A program made the position numbers and the translations under genes. A model generated the notes under the pieces. That model searched no databases. It was not told the origin of the DNA and saw only the letters and a list, made by a program, of their open reading frames with translations. A stretch of DNA of 64,000 nt from UBA7446 sp024639165 (GTDB lineage: Bacteria; Bacteroidota; Bacteroidia; Flavobacteriales; Flavobacteriaceae). How positions within the stretch are numbered: the first letter of the stretch is position 1; every line of letters begins with the position of its first letter. Positions 16,361 through 24,887 of the stretch are shown here, piece by piece. The stretch spans positions 124,001-188,000 of the forward strand of contig JAHEIX010000003.1 of the NCBI GenBank assembly GCA_024639165.1, written 5' to 3'.

Positions 16361-17528
16361 GCTGATAAATTTTTCCGGCATTGGCCGATAGTTTAATAAA
16401 TCCTTTTGCTTCATCTGCGGTCCAGGCTTCATTGGCTTCTCCATAAGTGCCAAATGAATTATCCATGAGGTCGAACTCTGACTTGATACCGTCAAGTGTG
16501 AATCGGTAGGGGTGGAGTGTGACAAAAACAGTTCCTGTTACCGTTTGCTGGCTGTTGCTAAGCAACGCTTCGAAGTCTCGCATTACTGGGTCTAGATATT
16601 GACCTTCGTGTAACATCATCCCGTAATACGAACCGATATAGTCTTTGTGATGAAGCTGCCATTTGCTTAAGGTGTGCTTCTCCAACAGGTGATGCGCTTT
16701 AATACTTATCAGTGCTGCAGCAGCTTCAAAACCAACTCGCCCTTTGATCCCGATGATGGTGTCGCCAACGTGAATGTCTCTGCCGATAGCAAAAGCAGCT
16801 GCACGTTTTTGTACGTGTTGAATGGCTTTGACTGGGTCATAACTCGTATTGTTAATTCCAACCAATTCCCCCTTGTCAAAATGTAAGGATATTTTTTCAG
16901 CTGTTGTCTTTTCACATGCACTAGGATATGCGCTATCGGGGAGTGGTTCTCGGGATTTTAAGGTTTCACTACCACCAACTGATGTTCCCCACAAGCCTTT
17001 GTTTATGGAATATTGTGCTTTTTCCCAAGACCAATCTACTCCGTGTTCCTTTAAATAAGCGATTTCGTCTTCTCTTGAAAGCTTTTGATCTCTGATTGGT
17101 GTGATGATTTCAATTTGCGGTGCTAGGGTTTGAAAGATCAAATCAAATCGTACTTGGTCGTTTCCAGCCCCTGTGCTTCCATGTGCAATCGATGTTGCGC
17201 CAATCTTTATGGCGTGGTTTACTATTGCAACCGCTTGGGTAACACGCTCGGCACTTACCGAAAGGGGGTAGGTGCTATTTTTGAGTACGTTTCCAAAAAT
17301 GAGGTATTTAACGATGTCTTGATAAAACGTTTCAACCGCTTCGATACTGGTGTAAGTGCTTGCACCCAAAGCCAATGCTTTGGATTCCAAAGCTGATACT
17401 TCAGCAGCATCAAAACCACCGGTATTTACACTAACGGCGTGTACTTCATACCCCGCCGCGCTTAACGACTTTACACAATAGGAAGTATCCAGTCCTCCAC
17501 TGTATGCTAAAACTAATTTCTTGTTCAT
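16347..17528 (-). CDS. argG: Argininosuccinate synthase
   Basis: Condenses citrulline and aspartate using ATP to form argininosuccinate. The PP-loop ATP motif AYSGGLDTS is at residues 8-16, followed by the citrulline/aspartate segments (STGAGNDQVRFD and the ITPIRDQKLSREDEI region). Length is 393 residues, normal for the short bacterial form. The start overlaps the upstream GNAT gene by 4 bases. It precedes argC, giving an operon in which the last pathway steps are encoded first. Confidence 0.95.
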   Translation of the reverse strand: MNKKLVLAYSGGLDTSYCVKSLSAAGYEVHAVSVNTGGFDAAEVSALESKALALGASTYTSIEAVETFYQDIVKYLIFGNVLKNSTYPLSVSAERVTQAVAIVNHAIKIGATSIAHGSTGAGNDQVRFDLIFQTLAPQIEIITPIRDQKLSREDEIAYLKEHGVDWSWEKAQYSINKGLWGTSVGGSETLKSREPLPDSAYPSACEKTTAEKISLHFDKGELVGINNTSYDPVKAIQHVQKRAAAFAIGRDIHVGDTIIGIKGRVGFEAAAALISIKAHHLLEKHTLSKWQLHHKDYIGSYYGMMLHEGQYLDPVMRDFEALLSNSQQTVTGTVFVTLHPYRFTLDGIKSEFDLMDNSFGTYGEANEAWTADEAKGFIKLSANAGKIYQHVNK

Positions 17529-18115
17529 TTTTTATCTCGTTTAAATGCGTTTTTAAAAGATTGTAATCTACCCACTATGCCGTTAGATCCTTTTTTTGAA
17601 GGATCATATAGCATGCCTGTACATAAACACATGGTTTGTTTTGTTCTTGTTAATACATCATAATTCTTACATGTCTGGCAGCCTTTCCAAAAAGCAGGAT
17701 CGTCTGTTAGTTCTGAAAAGGTAACAGGCTTATAGCCTAAGTCGTAATTAATTTTCATAACTGGAAGTCCAGTAGTAATGCCAAAAATCTTAGCACCAGG
17801 ATACTTTTCCTTGGTGTAGTTGAAAATTTGTGTTTTGATTTTTTTGGCAAGTCCAATACCTCTAAAGTTTGGAGAGACAATAAGACCAGAATGTGCTACA
17901 TATTTTTCATGTCCCCACGCTTCTATATAGCAGAAACCTGCAAAGGTGTCTCCTTCTAATGCAATGATCGCATTGCCAGATTCGATTTTTTGTTGAATAT
18001 ACTCTGGAGTGCGACGTGCAATTCCTGTTCCACGCACTTGTGCTGAACTTGAAATGGTTTCCGAAATGATGGCTGCATACTTAACGTGTATGCGTTTAGC
18101 TACTAGAATTTCCAT
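17525..18115 (-). CDS. GNAT acyltransferase, candidate N-acylglutamate synthase
   Basis: This 196-residue GNAT-fold protein is the first gene of the arginine operon. The acyl-CoA pyrophosphate loop is seen as NFRGIGLAKKI (about residues 83-93), followed by the usual beta-bulge strand. No separate argA or argJ is present here, so it is the natural candidate for the first step, glutamate N-acetylation or N-succinylation. I recall related Bacteroidota proteins having been implicated in that step. The C-terminus is odd: Cys146, Cys149, Cys163 and Cys165 form a CX2C-X13-CXC cluster that could bind zinc or another metal, followed by a basic tail. Acyl-CoA specificity cannot be read from the sequence. 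Confidence 0.8.
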   Translation of the reverse strand: MEILVAKRIHVKYAAIISETISSSAQVRGTGIARRTPEYIQQKIESGNAIIALEGDTFAGFCYIEAWGHEKYVAHSGLIVSPNFRGIGLAKKIKTQIFNYTKEKYPGAKIFGITTGLPVMKINYDLGYKPVTFSELTDDPAFWKGCQTCKNYDVLTRTKQTMCLCTGMLYDPSKKGSNGIVGRLQSFKNAFKRDKK

Positions 18116-18147
18116 GTTACTGGATTAAAAAGAAAAAAATTAGACTG

Positions 18148-18262
18148 AAAAAAAAACGGAGAGGGAAACCGGACACACCTAAGTTTCATATACAGTGAAT
18201 TACCCCAAGGGGCGACGAGCGCGCGGGGAGAAAGTGATTCGTGAAACTTGATTTACAGTCAC
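18148..18262 (-). promoter_or_regulatory. Candidate attenuator/structured leader of the arginine operon
   Basis: The minus-strand leader holds an unusually GC-rich patch in A/T-rich flanks. AAGTTTCA (18249-18242) can pair with TGAAACTT (18188-18181), and inside it GAAT/ATTC and CCCC/GGGG can also pair, enclosing the codons of a small Arg-rich reading frame. A run of nine T follows at 18156-18148, but the hairpin just before it is weak, so the exact switching mechanism is unclear. The layout is that of ribosome-mediated attenuation. Confidence 0.6.
18200..18262 (-). CDS. Putative arginine leader peptide
   Basis: A 20-codon frame starts at GTG 18262 and stops at TAA 18200. It reads Met-Thr-Val-Asn-Gln-Val-Ser-Arg-Ile-Thr, then FSPRARRPLG. 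Four of 20 codons are Arg (8, 14, 16 and 17), three of them packed as R-A-R-R just before the stop. This is the classical design of an amino-acid leader peptide, and it lies upstream of the arginine operon. The GTG coincides with the start point predicted from the -7 box at 18274-18267, so the peptide would be translated from a leaderless message. No ribosome binding site is possible in that case. The frame is too short for statistical support on its own; the context is what makes it credible. Confidence 0.6.
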   Translation of the reverse strand: MTVNQVSRITFSPRARRPLG

Positions 18263-18266
18263 AGTG

Positions 18267-18274
18267 CAAATATA
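18267..18274 (-). promoter_or_regulatory. -7 promoter box of the arginine operon
   Basis: TATATTTG on the minus strand matches TAnnTTTG. It predicts transcription starting about 18262, at the first codon of the leader peptide and 147 bases before the GNAT gene. An A-tract takes the place of a clear -33 motif. Confidence 0.5.
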
Positions 18275-18315
18275 TATTTTTTTTTAAAGCGATGATGCTA
18301 TCGCCATTAATTAAG

Positions 18316-18323
18316 TAATTTTG
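18316..18323 (+). promoter_or_regulatory. -7 promoter box of pabB
   Basis: TAATTTTG matches TAnnTTTG and predicts a start near 18328. This rules out the TTG at 18321 as pabB start and fits the TTG at 18345. It is divergent from the arginine promoter, about 40 bases away. Confidence 0.4.
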
Positions 18324-18344
18324 TTTCATAAGCGAGGAAAAAAA

Positions 18345-19658
18345 TTGGTAATACGCTCAAAAACAGTCTTTAACGTAAAAAACTATCCCGATATCAAGGC
18401 GCAACTCTTGGATTGGGCTAGTGGTTCTACGCCCATTGCATGGTATGATTCCAACGATTATCCCCACCTAAACAACGATTTTGATGCCATTCTTGCTCTA
18501 GAAACAATTGACGAGAACCCTTGGCTTACCTCTCAGAAAGCATTGCAAAGCGTTTTGGGAACGGACTGGCTCTTTGGTTTTTTCAGCTATGAATACAACG
18601 CAACTTGGGAGCAAGTCACACCCACTAATCCTGCTTTTCTGTCTGTACCCCAACTTCAATTTTTCAGACCCAAAAAAATATGGCTGCTTAAAGGGGATCT
18701 GCTTACGGCACTTTATTTAGAAATAGATAATCCAGCAGTTGACTTTGAGCATATCATAAATAGGGTAGTTGAAGATGAACCCGCATTGACAGCTATTGAC
18801 TTATCACCACGAATCAGTAAGGATATCTATTTGCAGCATGCAAGTGCGCTTAAGCAACATATCATGCGTGGAGATATTTATGAGGTAAATTACTGTATGG
18901 AATGGTATGCTGATGATGTGGATGTTTCGCCTATGACCTTGTTTAATGCACTTAATCGTGTTGGCAGGACTCCTTTTTCTGCCTTTCTTTCATTTGAAAA
19001 CAAGTATTTAATGTCAGCCTCACCTGAACGTTTTTTACAACGTAGAGGTAATACGCTCATATCTCAACCCATAAAGGGAACTGCTGCAAGACACGAAGAT
19101 GCTGTAATAGACAAATCGGTTGCCGAGGCACTTAAACTAGACACCAAAGAACGTTCCGAAAATATCATGATAACAGATTTGGTTCGCAATGACCTCTCAA
19201 GAATAGCCCAAAAAGGCTCTGTTGAAGTAAGTGAGCAATGTGTAGTTTATCCTTTTGCTCAGGTGCATCAGATGATTTCAACCGTAAAGGCTCAATGCAA
19301 ATCCGCTTTTTCGTCTTTGGATATCGTCAACGCCTGTTTTCCTATGGGCAGCATGACTGGGGCACCCAAACAACGCGCCATGGAACTTATAAATCAATAC
19401 GAACACGGCCAACGTGGGCTGTACAGCGGAGCAGTGGGTTATTTTGCTCCAAATAGTGATTTTGATTTTAATGTCGTTATCCGCAGCCTCGTTTATGATG
19501 CTGCTTCCAAATACCTGTCCACTCATGTGGGAAGTGCACTTACCGCCGCTGCCGATCCATCAAAAGAATACGACGAATGTCAGCTTAAGGTCAAAGCTAT
19601 TAAACGAGTTTTGGCAAATAAAGAAACAGCATACAATCCCCATGGTACAAAGGTTTAA
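18345..19658 (+). CDS. pabB: Aminodeoxychorismate synthase component I
   Basis: Chorismate-utilising enzyme that forms 4-amino-4-deoxychorismate for folate synthesis. The C-terminal catalytic domain has the PIKGTA motif whose Lys is characteristic of PabB (anthranilate synthase has Ala there). It also has the chorismate-binding segments ERSENIMITDLVRND, FPMGSMTGAPK and the final DECQLKVKA. The length is about 437 residues. I prefer the TTG at 18345, preceded by AGGA at a normal distance; a TTG at 18321 falls inside the promoter box, so the start is uncertain. It overlaps tilS by 17 bases. No pabA or pabC is nearby. Confidence 0.88.
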   Translation: MVIRSKTVFNVKNYPDIKAQLLDWASGSTPIAWYDSNDYPHLNNDFDAILALETIDENPWLTSQKALQSVLGTDWLFGFFSYEYNATWEQVTPTNPAFLSVPQLQFFRPKKIWLLKGDLLTALYLEIDNPAVDFEHIINRVVEDEPALTAIDLSPRISKDIYLQHASALKQHIMRGDIYEVNYCMEWYADDVDVSPMTLFNALNRVGRTPFSAFLSFENKYLMSASPERFLQRRGNTLISQPIKGTAARHEDAVIDKSVAEALKLDTKERSENIMITDLVRNDLSRIAQKGSVEVSEQCVVYPFAQVHQMISTVKAQCKSAFSSLDIVNACFPMGSMTGAPKQRAMELINQYEHGQRGLYSGAVGYFAPNSDFDFNVVIRSLVYDAASKYLSTHVGSALTAAADPSKEYDECQLKVKAIKRVLANKETAYNPHGTKV

Positions 19659-20928
19659 AGATCATATTGCTTCACTTTTGGATACACCCAAAAAACAGCG
19701 CTTCTTGTTGGGGGTCAGTGGTGGTGTAGACAGTGTGGTATTGGCACATTTAGCACACAAGCTGCAATTGGACTTTGGTATTGCTCATGTGAACTATGCC
19801 TTGAGAGGAGCTGAAAGCGATGCCGATGAGCAGTTGGTCCGTGACTTGGCAGGTTCACTAGGCGTTGCTTGTCATGTTACTCAGGCCCCCATAGCCCCCG
19901 ATGCTTCGGGAATTCAAGCAAGGGCCCGTGAGTTGCGTTATCATTGGTTTCGGGAAGTGTTGAAAAGCAATCCCTACAACACGATACTTACGGCCCACCA
20001 CGCAGACGATCAGTTGGAAACGCTTTTTATGCGCCTGATGAGAGGCAGCGGACTAGAGGGCTTGGGAGGGATTCATGAAAAAAATGACGTTTTGGTTCGC
20101 CCGTTATTACCTTTCTTTAAAGCTGAAATTTTGGCTTATGCCAAGGATCAAAAACTGAATTGGCGTGAGGACGTGTCTAATAGCGCTACCAAATACTTGC
20201 GCAATGCGATTCGCCATAATGTACTTCCTCACTTTAAGGAACTTTCTGCAGATGCAGCTGTCAACACATTGACGAGTATGCAACATTTGCGTGATGCCCT
20301 TGCAGGAATAGCATCTCAGCTGCAAAATATTAAGAAGGCATGGACGAAGCAAGGGGAAACATTTGTAATTCCCCTAACGTCTATAGGTACATTGAATCCT
20401 AACAGCTTTTGGCTACATCATTTATTCGCTCCCTATGGTTTTGACGTTAAAGAAGTTGAAAAGCTGCTGAAAACCCATGCCGGAAAAAAATGTACTTGTG
20501 ACAAATATGTTTTGACACGAGAACGCGATCATCTAATTTTAGCTCCCATTACCGAAACTGTTTCAACGGATCAAGACTATTTCATGGTTCCCGAAACAGG
20601 CATCGAAACCCCCATTACATTAGAGATTTTAACAGCACCTAGCACACACAAACCCACAGCTAAGTGTGTTGTTTTAGATAAGGAAAAACTAGATTTCCCT
20701 TTGATTTTAAGACGTTGGAAAACAGCAGATGTGTTTTACCCTACAGGAATGACAGGGAAGAAAAAAGTGGCCAAATTTTTTAAAGACGAGAAAATGTCTG
20801 CACGAGACAAAAAACAACAATGGCTGTTGTGCTCGGGAAACGATATTGTCTGGGTAGTAGGTAAACGAATAAATCGTAAATTTGAAGCTTCAGCCAATAC
20901 AATTACGCTCCAAATCACATTTGTATGA
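19642..20928 (+). CDS. tilS: tRNA(Ile)-lysidine synthetase
   Basis: Modifies C34 of the AUA-reading tRNA-Ile to lysidine with ATP and lysine. The PP-loop SGGVDS is at residues 26-31, followed by the family's HVNYALRGAESDADEQLV and AHHADDQLETLFMRLMRGSG segments; the second half carries the substrate-binding and C-terminal domains. I start at ATG 19642, giving 428 residues. An upstream open frame from 19414 only runs through pabB in another frame. The gene overlaps pabB by 17 bases and dsbD by 4, so the three form an operon. Confidence 0.95.
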   Translation: MVQRFKDHIASLLDTPKKQRFLLGVSGGVDSVVLAHLAHKLQLDFGIAHVNYALRGAESDADEQLVRDLAGSLGVACHVTQAPIAPDASGIQARARELRYHWFREVLKSNPYNTILTAHHADDQLETLFMRLMRGSGLEGLGGIHEKNDVLVRPLLPFFKAEILAYAKDQKLNWREDVSNSATKYLRNAIRHNVLPHFKELSADAAVNTLTSMQHLRDALAGIASQLQNIKKAWTKQGETFVIPLTSIGTLNPNSFWLHHLFAPYGFDVKEVEKLLKTHAGKKCTCDKYVLTRERDHLILAPITETVSTDQDYFMVPETGIETPITLEILTAPSTHKPTAKCVVLDKEKLDFPLILRRWKTADVFYPTGMTGKKKVAKFFKDEKMSARDKKQQWLLCSGNDIVWVVGKRINRKFEASANTITLQITFV

Positions 20929-22874
20929 GATATTTCCTTTTTCTTTTTTGCTGCTTGAGTTTCTCTTGGGGGCAAAATCCCGTCAAATGGAGTGCGCAAG
21001 CACGACAAACCGATACCAATACCTATGATGTAATTCTTAAAGCCAACATTCAGGACAACTGGAAGTTGTATGACGTTAGCCTTCCCGATGGCGGACCTTT
21101 ACCTACCGTACTTCATTGGAAAAACGCAACAACGGTTGACTCACTACAAGGGAGCAAGCCCAAAACGGGTTATGACGTTATTTTTGAAATGGATTTGGCT
21201 TATTATACCCAAGAGTTGATGTGGGTTCAGTCAGTAACTACAGAAGCCAATACCATAGAACTCCTAATCGAATACCAAGCCTGTGATGATGCACTCTGTA
21301 TTTTTAGGGAAGAACCTTTGGTTATTCCTGCCGACGGCTCTTTGGTCAATGCAGCTGAACGTGACCTCACTGACGTGCAACTCGGAGGTAGTAACCTAAA
21401 GTTAGCCTTAAAAAACACGACATTTCTTGAAGCTTCTGGACCTAGTGTTAAGGCCTCTTGGTGGCGTATTTTTGTATTGGGTCTTTTGGGTGGTTTCCTT
21501 GCGCTTTTGACGCCCTGTGTGTTTCCCCTTATTCCTCTTACGGTATCTTATTTTTCCAAAAGCAGTGTGAGTCGTGCTGTGGGAATTAGACGTTCACTTT
21601 CTTATGCCTTTTCCATTATTGGGATTTACGCATTGTTGAGTTTGCCTTTCCATTTTTTGGATCAACTTCGACCCGAAGTGCTAAATGCCATCGCTACCAA
21701 TGTGGTGCTCAACCTTATCTTTTTTGCCGTTTTTATGGTTTTTGCTCTTTCTTTCTTTGGGTTGTTTGATCTTACCCTACCTGCAAAGTGGTCTGCAAAA
21801 TCAGATGAGGCAGCCACACGCTCCTCTTATTTGGGTATCTTTTTTATGGCATTGACACTTGCCGTGGTTTCCTTTTCGTGTACAGGGCCTATACTAGGCT
21901 CTTTGCTTGTTGGCTCACTCACCGCTGATGGTGGTGCTATGCAGCTTACGGCTGGTATGCTAGGTTTTGGAACAGCCTTGGCATTGCCTTTTGGGGTATT
22001 GTCTTTCTTTCCTAATGTGTTGAGTAAGTTACCTAAGTCGGGTGGTTGGTTGCAGCAGGTGAAGGTGTCACTTGGCTTTGTGGAACTTGCCTTGGCACTA
22101 AAGTTTTTATCCAATGCAGATATGGTACAAGGTTGGGGTATTTTACCACGAGAACTTTTTATCGGCATATGGATGCTAATCTTGTTGTTGTGGGCTGTTT
22201 ATTTGTTTGGGGGCTTTGGTTTTATGCATCCCAAGCCTAAAAAAAATCATGTAACACAAATGGCATTGGGTGTTTTGGTAGTCTTGTTTGTTATGTATTT
22301 AGGGCAGGGATTGGTACCCAATCAACAAACCCCTTTACGTGCCTTGAGTGGCTTTCCGCCACCTGCTTTTTATTCTATTTATGAGACCGAATCCGATTGC
22401 CCATTAAACCTGGACTGTTATAAGGATTACGAAACGGGGAGGGCAGTTGCTGTTGTACAACAAAAACCCATATTATTGGATTTCACGGGTTGGGCTTGTG
22501 TCAATTGTCGAAAAGTTGAGGAAAATATTTGGACCCAGCCCGAAGTTTATACATTATTGCGTGATGAGGTGGTGGTGATTTCACTCTATGTAGACGATCG
22601 CAAGCCTTTGTCTGAAGCAGAACAACAAACCATTACATATGCTGATGGCAGCAGTCGTGTTTTGGAAACGGTAGGGCAAAAGTGGTCAGCTTTTCAGGCG
22701 ATTAACTTTAAGTCGGTTTCTCAACCCTATTATGTCTTGCTCCAACCCGATGGTACGATTTTAAACCCACCCATTCAATACACAGATAAGGCTACCTACT
22801 TGGCTTGGCTTAAAGAAGGGATTGATGCAGCAGCATTACCCCAATCGTTGGTACCCGCCTTTGGCATAGAGTAA
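20925..22874 (+). CDS. dsbD: DsbD-type thiol:disulfide interchange protein
   Basis: Passes reducing power from cytoplasmic thioredoxin across the inner membrane to periplasmic proteins. A signal peptide (1-16) is followed by an N-terminal beta domain. A region of about eight membrane segments follows, with the paired cysteines in LTPCVFPLIPLT and FSCTGPILG. The C-terminal thioredoxin domain has WACVNC near residues 522-526. Length is 649 residues. The start codon shares ATGA with the tilS stop. The last 39 bases overlap the convergent flavin reductase gene. Confidence 0.92.
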   Translation: MRYFLFLFCCLSFSWGQNPVKWSAQARQTDTNTYDVILKANIQDNWKLYDVSLPDGGPLPTVLHWKNATTVDSLQGSKPKTGYDVIFEMDLAYYTQELMWVQSVTTEANTIELLIEYQACDDALCIFREEPLVIPADGSLVNAAERDLTDVQLGGSNLKLALKNTTFLEASGPSVKASWWRIFVLGLLGGFLALLTPCVFPLIPLTVSYFSKSSVSRAVGIRRSLSYAFSIIGIYALLSLPFHFLDQLRPEVLNAIATNVVLNLIFFAVFMVFALSFFGLFDLTLPAKWSAKSDEAATRSSYLGIFFMALTLAVVSFSCTGPILGSLLVGSLTADGGAMQLTAGMLGFGTALALPFGVLSFFPNVLSKLPKSGGWLQQVKVSLGFVELALALKFLSNADMVQGWGILPRELFIGIWMLILLLWAVYLFGGFGFMHPKPKKNHVTQMALGVLVVLFVMYLGQGLVPNQQTPLRALSGFPPPAFYSIYETESDCPLNLDCYKDYETGRAVAVVQQKPILLDFTGWACVNCRKVEENIWTQPEVYTLLRDEVVVISLYVDDRKPLSEAEQQTITYADGSSRVLETVGQKWSAFQAINFKSVSQPYYVLLQPDGTILNPPIQYTDKATYLAWLKEGIDAAALPQSLVPAFGIE

Positions 22875-23303
22875 GGGGTTGCCTTCAAAGCGTTTTCCGT
22901 CAGCCACTTGACCGTAATAGACAATGTGGTCGCCTACTACTTCGTGTTTGATCACTTCGCCTGTTAAATAACCCAGTCCTCCTTTAATTACAGGAACAGC
23001 GTTTGGTAGTAACTCGACTTGTTCAAAACGTGCTTCCTGACTGTTTTTGGAAGATGCAAAGGCATTGGATATGGCTTCTTGTTCAGCGGACAAGATGTTT
23101 ATAGCAAAGGTCTTACTGGACTGAAAAGCAGCGTTTGTTTCTGATGCGGTTTTTAAGCAAAACAACACCACGGCTGGTTCTAGTGAAACAGATGTAAAGG
23201 AATTTGCAGTGAAACCAAAGGGTTTGCCGTTGTGTGTAGTAGTAATTATAGTAATGCCTGTTGCAAACTGCCCGCAAATTGCCCTAAAATCTTGTTGTTC
23301 CAT
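22836..23303 (-). CDS. Flavin reductase-like FMN-binding protein
   Basis: A 155-residue single-domain protein of the flavin reductase-like family, using NAD(P)H to reduce FMN or FAD, or binding FMN as cofactor. The N-terminal ATGITIITT, the FGFTANSFTSVSLEPAVVLFCL block (flavin-binding) and the GDHIVYYGQV segment near the C-terminus are family features. It is cytoplasmic. No monooxygenase partner is adjacent, so the physiological acceptor is unknown. The 3' end overlaps dsbD by 39 bases on the opposite strand, unusually long for convergent genes. The shared bases code in both frames. Confidence 0.88.
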   Translation of the reverse strand: MEQQDFRAICGQFATGITIITTTHNGKPFGFTANSFTSVSLEPAVVLFCLKTASETNAAFQSSKTFAINILSAEQEAISNAFASSKNSQEARFEQVELLPNAVPVIKGGLGYLTGEVIKHEVVGDHIVYYGQVADGKRFEGNPLLYAKGGYQRLG

Positions 23304-23354
23304 AAATGCAAAGAACGCAAATATTTTTTTGTAATTTTATAAAAACCTACTTGT

Positions 23355-24887
23355 ATGCTTACCCAAATTTTTGGCAGTGCCGTCTTCGGTATAGATGCCC
23401 AACAAATCACAATAGAAGTTCATATTCACCCCGGCGTTGGTTATCATCTGGTCGGCTTGCCCGACAACGCCGTTAAAGAAAGTAATCAACGTATAGCAGC
23501 TGCCGTCATGGAATGTGGCTTCAAGCTTCCCGGCAAGCGAATAACGATTAATATGGCTCCTGCTGATCTGCGGAAAGAAGGTGCAGCCTATGACGTGCTC
23601 ATTGCGCTTGGTATTCTTGTGGCTTCTGGCCAAGTAGTCCCCCAAGCATTTGATCAATGGGTTATTATGGGTGAGTTATCTTTAGATGGATCCCTTCGAC
23701 CCGTTCGCGGCGCATTGCCTATGGCATTGCAAGCCAAGGCTGATGGTTTTAAGGGTGTCTTGGTGCCTTCTGATAATGGACAGGAAGCAGCTATAGTCGA
23801 TGGCTTAGAAGTGCATGCCTTTGGCCACCTAAATGACCTCGTTTCGTTCTTACAAACCTATCACCAAAACAACCTCGTTAGCTACGACCTTTCGTCTCAA
23901 TTGGATTCTATACCCAAAAGCATCTTGGATTTTGAAGATGTTAAAGGTCAGGAGTCGATTAAGCGCTGTATGGAAGTGGCTGCTGCAGGAGGGCATAACA
24001 TACTGTTGATTGGCCCACCAGGTGCAGGGAAGACTATGCTTGCCAAAAGATTGCCTAGCATACTACCGCCCATGAGTAGCGCCGAGGCATTGGAGACAAC
24101 AAAGATTCACTCAGTGGCAGGGCAAATGAAAGGCAGTGGTATTATTCATCAAAGGCCTTTTCGATCTCCGCACCACACCATTTCTGATGTGGCTTTGGTC
24201 GGAGGCGGTACCTATCCCCAACCCGGTGAAATATCATTGGCGCACCATGGGGTGTTGTTTTTGGATGAGTTGCCCGAGTTTAAAAGGAGCGTTCTTGAAG
24301 TCATGCGACAGCCCCTAGAAGATAGAGAGGTTACCATAGCCCGAGCCAAGTTTACCCTTACGTATCCAGCTTCGTTTATGTTGGTAGCGAGCATGAATCC
24401 TACACCTTCGGGATATTTTCATGATGACAAGAGTAGCCCCGGGCATTCGGCTGCGGAAATGCAACGTTATCTTGGTAAAATATCAGGGCCCTTATTGGAT
24501 CGTATTGACCTGCATGTAGAAGTGCAGCCTGTTCCATTCGAAAAGCTAGCACAAACACCATTGGCAGAGTCCAGTGCTGCTATACGTCAGCGGGTCATTG
24601 TTGCACGAAAGCGACAAACCGAACGCTTTGCCGATTTGCCACATGTTCATCACAATGCGGAGATGAATACCAAGCAAATTAGAAAATATTGCCAATTGTC
24701 AAAAGACTCGTTAGTATTACTCAAGTCCGCCATGGACAGATTGCGACTTTCAGCGCGTGCCTACGACCGTATTCTAAAGGTTGCCAGAACCATTGCAGAT
24801 TTGGAAGGTGCTGGGGCCATCGCCGATGCACATATCGCCGAGGCCATACAATACCGTAGTTTGGATCGAGAAGGCTGGCTGGGTTAG
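23355..24887 (+). CDS. YifB/ComM-family Mg-chelatase-like AAA+ ATPase
   Basis: This 510-residue protein has an N-terminal Lon-protease-like S5 fold domain (about 20-145), a central AAA+ Mg-chelatase domain with Walker A IGPPGAGKT, the FRSPHHTISDVALVGGG segment and Walker B VLFLDELPEF, and a C-terminal Mg-chelatase helical domain. ComM of naturally transformable bacteria is a hexameric helicase that extends recombination tracts during transformation (family knowledge). Whether this host is competent is unknown. The stop codon overlaps that of the convergent aldehyde dehydrogenase by 4 bases. Confidence 0.92.
   Translation: MLTQIFGSAVFGIDAQQITIEVHIHPGVGYHLVGLPDNAVKESNQRIAAAVMECGFKLPGKRITINMAPADLRKEGAAYDVLIALGILVASGQVVPQAFDQWVIMGELSLDGSLRPVRGALPMALQAKADGFKGVLVPSDNGQEAAIVDGLEVHAFGHLNDLVSFLQTYHQNNLVSYDLSSQLDSIPKSILDFEDVKGQESIKRCMEVAAAGGHNILLIGPPGAGKTMLAKRLPSILPPMSSAEALETTKIHSVAGQMKGSGIIHQRPFRSPHHTISDVALVGGGTYPQPGEISLAHHGVLFLDELPEFKRSVLEVMRQPLEDREVTIARAKFTLTYPASFMLVASMNPTPSGYFHDDKSSPGHSAAEMQRYLGKISGPLLDRIDLHVEVQPVPFEKLAQTPLAESSAAIRQRVIVARKRQTERFADLPHVHHNAEMNTKQIRKYCQLSKDSLVLLKSAMDRLRLSARAYDRILKVARTIADLEGAGAIADAHIAEAIQYRSLDREGWLG

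Noticed and set aside
18121..18250. Known riboswitch class upstream of the arginine operon
   Set aside because: The pattern does not match SAM, guanidine or other classes I know, and the Arg-rich frame explains the GC-rich patch better.
19414..19641. N-terminal extension of tilS
   Set aside because: It overlaps pabB coding sequence; the PP-loop is at the expected distance from ATG 19642.
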